DNA from: Desulfacinum sp.
Lineage (GTDB): Bacteria; Desulfobacterota; Syntrophobacteria; Syntrophobacterales; DSM-9756
Reading direction: 5' to 3'
Length of the DNA stretch: 64,000 bases
Assembly (NCBI GenBank): GCA_014359885.1
Contig: JACIYN010000050.1
Location: forward strand, 30,029-94,028
Numbering within the stretch: the stretch's first letter is position 1; each line of letters starts with the position of its first letter. The notes below the pieces were generated by a model. It was not told where the DNA came from and did no database searches. It saw only the letters and a list, made by a program, of their open reading frames with translations. The translations under genes were made by a program, and so were the position numbers. Positions 55,889 through 64,000 of the stretch are shown here, in pieces.

Positions 55889-57388
55889 ATGGACCTCATG
55901 TGGCAGACCTTTCTTCGGATGTTGGATCCCAGCCATCTGGGCATGCTGTTTACCGGTGTGGTGGTGGGGCTGTGCGTCGGTATCCTCCCCGGTTTGGGGG
56001 GCATCGTGGGCATGACCATCCTGCTTCCCATCATCTACGGGCTGGACCCCGACGTGGCCTTCGCCCTGCTCATCGGGATGGTGGCGGTCATTCCCACGTC
56101 CGACACGTTCCCCTCCGTCATGATGGGGATCCCCGGATCGTCCGCATCCCAGGCCACCATCATGGACGGCTATCCCCTGGCCAAGAAAGGTGAGGCGGCC
56201 CGTGCCTTGGGGGCCGCCTTCACGGCGTCGCTTATCGGCGGACTGTTCGGGGCTGCGGTGCTGAGCCTCATCATCCCGGTGGCCCGCCCCGTGGTTCTCG
56301 TCTTCGGATCGCCGGAACTCTTCATGCTGGCCGTGCTCGGCATGTCCATGGTGGGGGTCCTTTCCGGAGACAGTGCACTCAAGGGGGTATTAGCGGCCGG
56401 ATTCGGCATTCTGCTGGGGGCCGTGGGGGACGCCCCGGCCGTGGCCGAATACCGCTACACCTTCGGCCTGGATTATCTCATGGACGGCATCCCCCTGGTG
56501 GTGGTGGGTCTGGGGCTCTTCGCCTTCCCGGAAATCATCGATCTCCTCATCCAGGGCAGGTCCATCGCCCAGGTGGAAAGCCTGGGAAGAGGATGGCTGG
56601 ACGGGGTCAAGGATACGCTTCGGCACAAGTTCATCGTGCTCCGCTGCGCCGTCATCGGCGTCATCGTGGGATTCATCCCGGGGCTGGGAGGGTCGGTGGT
56701 GGACTGGATCGCCTACGGTCACATCATCCAGACCACGAAGGACCGGGAGCGCTTTGGGAAAGGGGACATCCGGGGGGTGATCGCCCCCGAATCGGCCAAC
56801 AACGCCAAGGAAGGCGGCGCGCTCATTCCCACCTTTCTTTTCGGCATCCCGGGGTCCGGATCCATGGCGGTCTTTCTCGGCGGGCTGCTCATCCTGGGAA
56901 TCCAGCCCGGGCCCGCCATGGTGACGGAGCACGTGGATCTCATCTACACGGCGGTCTGGAGCTTGGCGCTGGCCAATGTGTTCGGAGCGGGCTTGAGCAT
57001 CCTGCTGAGCAAGCCCATCACGCGCCTCACCCTCATCCCCTTTTCCTACCTGGCCCCCTTCATGATCCTCATCATCACGTTCGCTTCCTACCAGGCCACG
57101 CGGAGTTGGGGGGATCTCATCGCGCTTCTGGTGCTCGGTGTGATCGGATGGCTCATGAAGCGCTACGGGTGGTCCCGGCCCGCCACTCTCATCGGGTACG
57201 TGCTGGCGGGCAACCTGGAAATGTATCTTTTCATCTCCGTGCAGCGCTACGGGTTCGACTGGGTCACCCGGCCGGGCGTGCTCATCCTGGCGGCCATCAT
57301 CGCCGTTTGCATCTATCTGAGCGTTCGTTTCAAGCCCAAGAAAAGCCCTCGAAAAAGAGGCGATGCCCATGGATCTGAAAAGACTTGA
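55889..57388 (+). CDS. tctA: tripartite tricarboxylate transporter large membrane subunit TctA
   Basis: A 499-residue protein with about twelve membrane segments. The two TctA signature loops are seen: VGILPGLGGIVGMTILLP near residue 31 and VGFIPGLGGSVVDWIAYG near residue 260. It is the sodium- or proton-driven channel subunit. It starts 11 bases after tctC and overlaps tctB by 26 bases. Confidence 0.95.
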   Translation: MDLMWQTFLRMLDPSHLGMLFTGVVVGLCVGILPGLGGIVGMTILLPIIYGLDPDVAFALLIGMVAVIPTSDTFPSVMMGIPGSSASQATIMDGYPLAKKGEAARALGAAFTASLIGGLFGAAVLSLIIPVARPVVLVFGSPELFMLAVLGMSMVGVLSGDSALKGVLAAGFGILLGAVGDAPAVAEYRYTFGLDYLMDGIPLVVVGLGLFAFPEIIDLLIQGRSIAQVESLGRGWLDGVKDTLRHKFIVLRCAVIGVIVGFIPGLGGSVVDWIAYGHIIQTTKDRERFGKGDIRGVIAPESANNAKEGGALIPTFLFGIPGSGSMAVFLGGLLILGIQPGPAMVTEHVDLIYTAVWSLALANVFGAGLSILLSKPITRLTLIPFSYLAPFMILIITFASYQATRSWGDLIALLVLGVIGWLMKRYGWSRPATLIGYVLAGNLEMYLFISVQRYGFDWVTRPGVLILAAIIAVCIYLSVRFKPKKSPRKRGDAHGSEKT

Positions 57389-57842
57389 TGCCGGCTTCTT
57401 CTTTTCTCTCTTTTTTACCGTCTGCTTTGCATACGGCGTGGTGGACGCCTTTCAGTACGACTTTCTGGCGCGCATCTTTCCCCTTTATGTGAGCGCGGCG
57501 CTTCTGCTGGTGGCCGTGGTGGCGCTTGGCATGGACATTCGGCGCCTGGCCGCGGGAAAGAGGGTGCCGGTGGCCAACGGCATGGATTCTCCCGTTGTTT
57601 GGAGGCGCTTTGTCAGCTATCTTGGCCTCTTCGCGGCCATCTACCTGGGCATCTGGGTGGTGGGCTATCCGGTGGCCATGACCCTTTCCATCGTCGTTCT
57701 CTACCGCTACCTGGCCCGAGCCTCCTGGGGGTGGTCCTTGGTGGCGGGGGGAGCGGGCTTTGGATTTCTCGTCATGGCGTCATCTTTACTGCACATGGAC
57801 TGGCCGGAGGGGCTCATCGCCCTTCCGTGGCCCCTTGGATGA
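57363..57842 (+). CDS. tctB: tripartite tricarboxylate transporter small membrane subunit TctB
   Basis: A 159-residue membrane protein with four hydrophobic segments, the usual size of TctB. Sequence conservation in this family is low; the call rests on size, topology and position right after tctA. The ATG at 57369 is an equally possible start. Confidence 0.88.
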   Translation: MPMDLKRLDAGFFFSLFFTVCFAYGVVDAFQYDFLARIFPLYVSAALLLVAVVALGMDIRRLAAGKRVPVANGMDSPVVWRRFVSYLGLFAAIYLGIWVVGYPVAMTLSIVVLYRYLARASWGWSLVAGGAGFGFLVMASSLLHMDWPEGLIALPWPLG

Positions 57843-57863
57843 AAGGAAGGAAGAGGGCGGACC

Positions 57864-60509
57864 ATGAGCGCACGAGCACGCATGGAAAAAGACGGTGAAA
57901 CCTTTGAATTCGTGGACCTGAAGGGGCTTTTCGGAGATCGCCTGGGGCGGCTTCCCTTTTCCATCCGGGTCCTGCTGGAAAACCTGGTGCGCCGCCGGGA
58001 CGACCGGCTGGTGACGGAACGGGACGTGGAGAATCTGGCCGGATGGCGGGGCCGGTACGCCGAACCGGTGGAAATCCCCTTTTTCCCGGCCCGAGTGCTC
58101 ATGCAGGACTTCACGGGGGTTCCCGCCGTGGCGGATCTTGCGGCCATGCGGGACGCCCTGGTGGCCTTGGGAAGGGATCCGGCGGCGGTCAATCCCCTGG
58201 TGCCGGTGGACCTGGTGGTGGACCATTCGGTCCAGGTGGACTTCTTCGGAACCTCCCAGGCCCTCACGGCCAACGTCCGCAGGGAATACGAAAGGAACGG
58301 GGAGCGCTACACCTTCCTCAAGTGGGCCCAGAAGAGTTTCGAAAACTTCCGCGTGGTGCCCCCCAATTCGGGCATCTGCCACCAGGTGAACCTGGAGCAC
58401 CTGAGCCGGGTCTTCTGGGACCGGAAGGAAGACGGCGTCACCTTCTGTTTTCCGGACTCCGTGGTGGGCCTCGATTCCCACACCACCATGGTCAACGGCA
58501 TCGGCGTTCTCGGCTGGGGCGTGGGGGGCATCGAGGCGGAAGCGGTCCTGCTGGGCCAACCCTATTCCATGGCCATTCCGGAGGTGATCGGGGTGCGCCT
58601 AGTGGGGAGCCTCCCGCGGGGGGTCAACGCCACGGACCTGGTTCTTCGGGTTACCCAGGCCTTGAGGGACTACGGGGTGGTGGAAAAGTTCGTGGAATTT
58701 TTCGGCCCTGCGGTGAAGGCGCTGTCGGTGCCGGCCCGGGCCACCATCGCCAACATGAGCCCGGAATACGGGGCCACGGTGGGCTTCTTCCCGGTGGACG
58801 ACAAGGTGGTGGAATACCTTGGGCTCACCCACCGGGAGCGGCAGGCGCGGGTGACGGAAGCGGCGGCCCGGGCCATGGGACTCTTCTACGACGGATCGGA
58901 GGAACCCGATTATACGGACGTTTTGGAAATCGATCTTTCCGCCATCCGGCCGGCGGTGGCGGGGCCTTCCAAGCCCAAGGACCGCATCGAACTTTCCGAG
59001 CTCAAGGAGAGGTTTCATCAGTTGCGGGGTGAGGATGCCCCGAAGGCGGCGGTGCCCGTTGAGATCCGGGGGGAAAACGTGGAGCTTTCCGATGGCAGCG
59101 TGGTGATCGCGGCCATCACTTCGTGCACCAACACCTCCAATCCCCACGCCCTTTTGGGAGCGGCCCTTCTGGCCCGAAACGCCGTGAAGCGGGGCCTTGG
59201 GGTGCCCGCCCACGTAAAGACGTCCCTGGCACCGGGATCCAAGGTGGTGGTCCGGTACCTGGAGCGAAGCGGTCTGCTGCCCTACCTGGAGGCCCTGGGC
59301 TTCCATCCCGTGGCCTTCGGGTGCACCACCTGCATCGGCAATTCCGGGCCGCTTCACCCGGAAGTGGAGCGGGCCGTCGAGGAGCACAACCTGAACGTGG
59401 CCGCGGTCCTGTCGGGGAATCGAAACTTCGAGGCCAGGATCCACCAGAAGGTGAAATCCAATTTCCTGGCCTCGCCGCTGCTGGTGGTGGCCTTCGCGCT
59501 GGCGGGCCGGGTGGACGTGGACCTGGAAAAGGAACCCCTCGGGCTGGATCCCAACGGGGAGGCTGTCTTCCTGGCGGATCTCCTGCCGGATGACCATGAG
59601 ATCGAGGATCTGGTCAATCGCCATGTGCGGGAAGACCTTTTCCGCGAGATCTACCAAAGGATCCTGGAAGGGGACGAATTCTGGAACGGGCTCCAGGTTC
59701 AGGAAAGCGTCACCTACCCGTGGGATCCCCGGTCCACTTACATCAAGTGCCCTCCCTATTTTGAAGGCTTCGCGCCGCAGATGCCCGAAACGGCCGACAT
59801 CCGGGGAGCCCGGGTGCTCCTGTGGCTGGGTGATGCGGTGACCACCGATCACATTTCACCGGCCGGAGCCATCCACGAAGACTACCCCGCGGGCCGCTAC
59901 TTGAAATCCCTGGGCCTGAGCCGCGAAGAATTCAACAGCTACGGGGCCAGGCGCGGGAACCACGAGGTGATGATGCGGGGGACCTTCGCCAACATCCGCA
60001 TCCGAAACAAGCTGGTTTCCGAGCCGGGAAGCTTCACCGTGAAGTTTCCGGAAGGGGAGAAGATGTATGTCTTCGAGGCGGCCGAGGCGTACCGCCGGCA
60101 GGGGGTCCCGCTCATCGTGCTGGGCGGAAAAGAATACGGCACGGGCTCTTCCCGGGACTGGGCGGCCAAGGGGCCCAAGCTCTTGGGCGTGAAGGCCGTG
60201 ATCGCCCAATCCTTCGAAAGGATCCACCGGAGCAACCTGATCGGGATGGGGATCCTGCCGCTGCAGTTCCTGGAGGGGGAGTCGGCGGAATCCCTGGGCC
60301 TGGACGGCACGGAGGAATACCACATCGCGGGGATCGCCGGGATCGAACCGCGCCGAAAGCTTAAGGTCACGGCGGTCAAGGACGGGAAGGAAAAGACCTT
60401 CCAGGTTCTGGCCCGGCTGGATACGGAGATCGAAGCGGACTACTACCGAAACGGGGGCATCCTGGACTATGTGCTGAGGAAGATGGCCGGATCGGACTCG
60501 GCCCCGTGA
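57864..60509 (+). CDS. acnA: aconitate hydratase AcnA
   Basis: An 881-residue aconitase of the AcnA/IRP1 branch (known members about 890). The three 4Fe-4S ligands are Cys421 (TSCTNTSNP), Cys487 and Cys490 (GCTTCIGNSGPL). The C-terminal swivel domain contains the GSSRDWAAKGP substrate-binding loop. It converts cis-aconitate to isocitrate. It lies 21 bases after tctB, so it is co-transcribed with the transporter and completes the path from TcuA to Icd. Confidence 0.96.
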   Translation: MSARARMEKDGETFEFVDLKGLFGDRLGRLPFSIRVLLENLVRRRDDRLVTERDVENLAGWRGRYAEPVEIPFFPARVLMQDFTGVPAVADLAAMRDALVALGRDPAAVNPLVPVDLVVDHSVQVDFFGTSQALTANVRREYERNGERYTFLKWAQKSFENFRVVPPNSGICHQVNLEHLSRVFWDRKEDGVTFCFPDSVVGLDSHTTMVNGIGVLGWGVGGIEAEAVLLGQPYSMAIPEVIGVRLVGSLPRGVNATDLVLRVTQALRDYGVVEKFVEFFGPAVKALSVPARATIANMSPEYGATVGFFPVDDKVVEYLGLTHRERQARVTEAAARAMGLFYDGSEEPDYTDVLEIDLSAIRPAVAGPSKPKDRIELSELKERFHQLRGEDAPKAAVPVEIRGENVELSDGSVVIAAITSCTNTSNPHALLGAALLARNAVKRGLGVPAHVKTSLAPGSKVVVRYLERSGLLPYLEALGFHPVAFGCTTCIGNSGPLHPEVERAVEEHNLNVAAVLSGNRNFEARIHQKVKSNFLASPLLVVAFALAGRVDVDLEKEPLGLDPNGEAVFLADLLPDDHEIEDLVNRHVREDLFREIYQRILEGDEFWNGLQVQESVTYPWDPRSTYIKCPPYFEGFAPQMPETADIRGARVLLWLGDAVTTDHISPAGAIHEDYPAGRYLKSLGLSREEFNSYGARRGNHEVMMRGTFANIRIRNKLVSEPGSFTVKFPEGEKMYVFEAAEAYRRQGVPLIVLGGKEYGTGSSRDWAAKGPKLLGVKAVIAQSFERIHRSNLIGMGILPLQFLEGESAESLGLDGTEEYHIAGIAGIEPRRKLKVTAVKDGKEKTFQVLARLDTEIEADYYRNGGILDYVLRKMAGSDSAP

Positions 60510-60661
60510 TCCCCCGGGCGGGGAGCCCGGATGGCGACCATCTACCTTAAGCGGTTTCGAGGAAACGCGACCGGGTTCCGTTCGTGCGCGCGGGGTTCAT
60601 CCCCGCCCGCACAGCCCGCGGAGATGGACAAACCCGGTGAAGAAACCGCTCCGCGGTGGGT

Positions 60662-61465
60662 CTAGAGTTCGTAGGACTTCACGATGACCAGCTCGGGGAT
60701 CCTTTCCGAGGCGTAGCGTTCCACTTCGGGCCGCACGGAATAGACCACCAGCAGGGGGATGAGGGGCCGGGCCAGGTGCTTGTGGGCCCGCTCCAGGAGT
60801 TTCCGGAACCGGTCCACGTCCCTTTTGCCCAGCTGCGCCTTGCTCTCGCCGATGACGCACACGGTCTTCCCATCCAGCGTCCCTTCCCCGTAGATGTTGA
60901 TTTCGTCCAGACCGCCGTCGGGATATTCGAGGAAACGGCGGTCCATGACCTGAATCTCCAGGGAAAGGCGCTCTTTTAGGATGCGCGGCAGGGACTGGAT
61001 GGCCCGGTCTTCGAGGCCGTATCCCACCGTATCGGAGAGGCCGCCCAGCTGCTTTTTCACGGAGCGCATGTCCCGAACCAACCCCTGGACCACCTTTTCC
61101 GTCTTGGCCTGGGCCTGGGCCAGCTCTTTGACCCTTTCCTCGGTGCGCTTTTGCGCCTCTGCGAGCTCCTCGACCCTGGCTTCGGTGCGCTTCTGGGCTT
61201 CAGCCAGCTCTTCGACCCTGGCCTCGGTGCGTTTTTGCGCTTCGGCCAGTTCTTCGAGCCTGGCTTCGGTGCGTTTTTGCGCTTCGGCCAGTTCTTCGAG
61301 CCTGGCTTCGGTGCGTTTCTGGGCCTCGGCGAGTTCTCGCACCACCGCCTTCAAGTCGTCGAAGTCCTCCCTGGTCACGCGGATTTCGCGCATCCGATCG
61401 TCGACGATGGCAACGATCGCCTCATAGACTTCTTTGCTGAAACCGTGTCCCGTGGCTTGTGCCAT
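60662..61465 (-). CDS. coiled-coil repeat protein with a PD-(D/E)XK nuclease-like C-terminus
   Basis: A 267-residue protein. Residues 44-127 are six copies of a 14-residue unit, [14 protein letters not shown], that form a long coiled coil (two heptads per unit). The C-terminal part has LDEINIYG (Asp187) and VIGESKAQL (Glu207-x-Lys209), the pattern of PD-(D/E)XK nucleases, as in DUF3782-type proteins. The start at 61465 is an ATG in a GGGGGCGCTTCC context; the frame further upstream runs into the CRISPR array and is not coding. It sits 152 bases from array 2. A link to CRISPR function is possible but unproven. Confidence 0.8.
   Translation of the reverse strand: MAQATGHGFSKEVYEAIVAIVDDRMREIRVTREDFDDLKAVVRELAEAQKRTEARLEELAEAQKRTEARLEELAEAQKRTEARVEELAEAQKRTEARVEELAEAQKRTEERVKELAQAQAKTEKVVQGLVRDMRSVKKQLGGLSDTVGYGLEDRAIQSLPRILKERLSLEIQVMDRRFLEYPDGGLDEINIYGEGTLDGKTVCVIGESKAQLGKRDVDRFRKLLERAHKHLARPLIPLLVVYSVRPEVERYASERIPELVIVKSYEL
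61085..61336 (-). repeat. in-frame 42-base tandem repeats inside the coiled-coil gene
   Basis: Six tandem copies of a 42-base unit, the inner ones nearly identical in DNA, encode the 14-residue heptad pairs. Such near-identical repeats change copy number easily by slippage or recombination, so the coil length may vary between strains. Confidence 0.9.
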
Positions 61466-61617
61466 GGAAGCGCCCCCGCTGATTTCTTCAATGCTGCCGA
61501 CTTTATAACATGAAGGGACCCCAGGGGGGCAAGGGCGGGTTGCCAACCGACCGTCGGATTCAAGCCGCAGGGCGACCGCGCGTTCGTGCCGCCGGCTCTT
61601 GCCCCTGAACAAGTCGG

Positions 61618-63932
61618 GTCTCAATCCCCTCGAATCGGGGCCTACCTTCGGACCACAAACCAAGGGAGGCCGAAAATGGAAAAGATGCTGGTCTCAATCC
61701 CCTCGAATCGGGGCCTACCTTCGGACTTCTACGCCTCCCGACGGGATACGGCGATAATCTTTTTGTCTCAATCCCCTCGAATCGGGGCCTGCCTTCGGAC
61801 CAAAATCCGGGGGAAGATGATTTCCACGAGAAAATCTGTCTCAATCCCCTCGAATCGGGGCCTACCTTCGGACACTTCGAGATCATCCACCCCTTCAGCG
61901 GACGTCCGACGTCTCAATCCCCTCGAATCGGGGCCTACCTTCGGACCGATATCGTGGGGGTTTGCGAAACCCTGAGCGGTTTCAGTCTCAATCCCCTCGA
62001 ATCGGGGCCTACCTTCGGACTCGAGATCGTGAAGCTCGTCGCCGGAGAACCGGTGGAGTCTCAATCCCCTCGAATCGGGGCCTACCTTCGGACCTATTTC
62101 TTTGCCTAAACCTGGGCAGAACTGCACACCAGTCTCAATCCCCTCGAATCGGGGCCTACCTTCGGACCATCCGCGCTTTCCTGAGCTGCGAGGCGGCGGC
62201 AAAGTCTCAATCCCCTCGAATCGGGGCCTACCTTCGGACACAGCATACAGCACGCCCTCTCCGAGGTAGGTGCCGAGTGTCTCAATCCCCTCGAATCGGG
62301 GCCTACCTTCGGACTATATTTCCAAGATGGCCAAAAGAGAGAGGTCGTGCTGGTCTCAATCCCCTCGAATCGGGGCCTACCTTCGGACATAGCAAATAAC
62401 ACCGCCCATCCTGATTTAGTTAAGCCGGCGTCTCAATCCCCTCGAATCGGGGCCTACCTTCGGACGGCTAAAATCCTGGCACACATCGGAAAAGGCCATT
62501 TTGTCTCAATCCCCTCGAATCGGGGCCTACCTTCGGACCTTCAGAGAGGTCCAGAACTTCCAGGGCCAAGATTGAAGTCTCAATCCCCTCGAATCGGGGC
62601 CTACCTTCGGACACTGAATCAGGATGGGCACCAAAGGAGGCGAACAATGGTCTCAATCCCCTCGAATCGGGGCCTACCTTCGGACTTGGCGCTTGGCCTT
62701 GCATTTAACGACTAGACGGTAAGTCTCAATCCCCTCGAATCGGGGCCTACCTTCGGACTGAAATCTCGAACCTCGCTTGTGAGCAGTTAGCGAGTGGTCT
62801 CAATCCCCTCGAATCGGGGCCTACCTTCGGACTTGTCAAGGCACTGGGCATGGATGATGTGCAAGCGAAGTCTCAATCCCCTCGAATCGGGGCCTACCTT
62901 CGGACGCTGAAGCGGGCCATCCAAAACGCCGCGGCTCCTATGTCTCAATCCCCTCGAATCGGGGCCTACCTTCGGACTCAAGACATTGGCAGTGACGATC
63001 AGGGAAGAAGTCTCTGTCTCAATCCCCTCGAATCGGGGCCTACCTTCGGACGCTGAGTATTATGACACATTTAGAATGGCCCTTCCTGTCTCAATCCCCT
63101 CGAATCGGGGCCTACCTTCGGACGCTGAGCTTAAGACCATAAAATCACTTCAAGAATCATGTCTCAATCCCCTCGAATCGGGGCCTACCTTCGGACTGTG
63201 AGGTGTTTAATGCTTACAATTTATTCAGAAAGGGTCTCAATCCCCTCGAATCGGGGCCTACCTTCGGACCCCTTCCTTGGTGGGAGAGGTTGACTGATGG
63301 GTATAAGTCTCAATCCCCTCGAATCGGGGCCTACCTTCGGACACAAGTGCAGATAGTATTACCAGAGAATCTCTTATGTGTCTCAATCCCCTCGAATCGG
63401 GGCCTACCTTCGGACTGTAAGCCAACTGGAGTTTTTGTATGATGAAGAATTTGGTCTCAATCCCCTCGAATCGGGGCCTACCTTCGGACGCTGCCCGCAT
63501 TTCCCTAAATCCGCAAAAACATCTTGTCTCAATCCCCTCGAATCGGGGCCTACCTTCGGACAGAGTCAGCCAAGGTATATCCTTGGCTGGACCCCGACAG
63601 CAGTCTCAATCCCCTCGAATCGGGGCCTACCTTCGGACCTAAAATCCTACCACACCACTGCAGAGTTTGATTACTGGTCTCAATCCCCTCGAATCGGGGC
63701 CTACCTTCGGACTTAAGATTGTGGGGGAAGTAGATACTCCCCTCCCTACAGTCTCAATCCCCTCGAATCGGGGCCTACCTTCGGACCTGAAAATTTTGCT
63801 GTATGGGGAAACAGGCACAGGGAGTCTCAATCCCCTCGAATCGGGGCCTACCTTCGGACGGAAGCATCATGGCTAAGAAGATTCTCAACATCACCCGTCT
63901 CAATCCCCTCGAATCGGGGCCTACCTTCGGAC
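61618..63932 (-). CRISPR. CRISPR array 2, 32 repeats, different repeat from array 1
   Basis: A 36-nt repeat (plus strand starts GTCTCAATCCCC and ends CCTTCGGAC) occurs 32 times with 31 spacers of 36-41 nt. On the minus strand each repeat ends ATTGAGAC and has a CCCC...GGGG hairpin, so transcription is again right to left. The only variant repeat seen is the third from the left (61765-61800, one base changed), which is expected at the old end of an array. The leader is therefore at the right side, beginning at 63933. No cas genes for it are visible; they may lie beyond 64000 or the array may be served in trans. Confidence 0.98.
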
Positions 63933-64000
63933 TCTATAGCTGAAAACCCGCATGCTGTCTAGGCTGAGAAGGCCCTTGCAGAGCACCTGGCGTGAGGGTA
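63933..64000 (-). promoter_or_regulatory. start of the leader of array 2 (partial)
   Basis: The 68 bases after the last repeat contain no further repeat and are longer than any spacer of the array, so they are leader sequence. The window ends before its full extent. Confidence 0.6.

Noticed and set aside
61586..63876. Open frames with repeating [11 protein letters not shown] or [12 protein letters not shown] peptides
   Set aside because: Translations of the array 2 repeat.
63933..64000. Reading the right-end 68 bases as a further spacer
   Set aside because: Spacers in this array are 36-41 bases; 68 bases without a repeat is too long.
1..64000. tRNA, rRNA, riboswitch or transposase genes
   Set aside because: None could be recognised on either strand.

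Overview
The window looks like a chromosomal segment of a GC-rich, anaerobic-type bacterium, most likely a Desulfobacterota (Syntrophobacteria-like) organism. That placement is inference from gene content: two branched-chain amino-acid type (Liv) ABC importers, sigma-54 enhancer-binding regulators, a beta-keto-acid cleavage enzyme operon, a tricarboxylate uptake and oxidation island, and many dispersed palindromic repeats. No rRNA, tRNA or other phylogenetic marker is present.

Layout. (1) 1-6069: a very large CRISPR array of 84 repeat copies that runs off the left edge. It is read on the minus strand from a leader at 6070-6372. (2) 6373-16477: one minus-strand cas operon, read as WYL regulator, large subunit, Cas7, Cas5, separate HD nuclease, Cas3 helicase, Cas6, Cas4-Cas1 fusion, Cas2. 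It resembles subtype I-D but has no HD domain on the large subunit. (3) 16665-32507: a transglutaminase-like gene, Liv importer 1, an aminotransferase with a sigma-54 promoter and enhancer sites, a frameshifted sigma-54 activator, a SEC-C protein overlapping a second transglutaminase-like gene that has lost the catalytic Cys, a histone-deacetylase-family hydrolase, an AidB-like acyl-CoA dehydrogenase and a HEAT-repeat protein. (4) 32989-41594: a minus-strand operon with 3-hydroxyacyl-CoA dehydrogenase, LivHMGF, BKACE, a binding protein and an epimerase, preceded by an XRE-cupin regulator. (5) 41974-60509: a tricarboxylate island with Icd, an AbrB-type half transporter, MmgE/PrpD, a LarA-like protein, PrpF and a PrpR-like regulator on the minus strand, and TcuA-TcuB, TctC-TctA-TctB and AcnA on the plus strand. 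(6) 60662-61465: a coiled-coil protein with a nuclease-like C-terminus. (7) 61618-63932: a second CRISPR array of 32 repeats with a different repeat and no cas genes in view.

How it works together (inference). The tricarboxylate island could import a C6 tricarboxylate through TctABC, oxidise tricarballylate to cis-aconitate through TcuAB, and feed it to isocitrate and 2-oxoglutarate through AcnA and Icd, with PrpF and PrpD homologues handling aconitate isomers. The BKACE operon could import a beta-hydroxy acid, oxidise it to the beta-keto acid and cleave it with acetyl-CoA. Most long non-coding stretches are filled with dispersed hairpin elements of at least four families.
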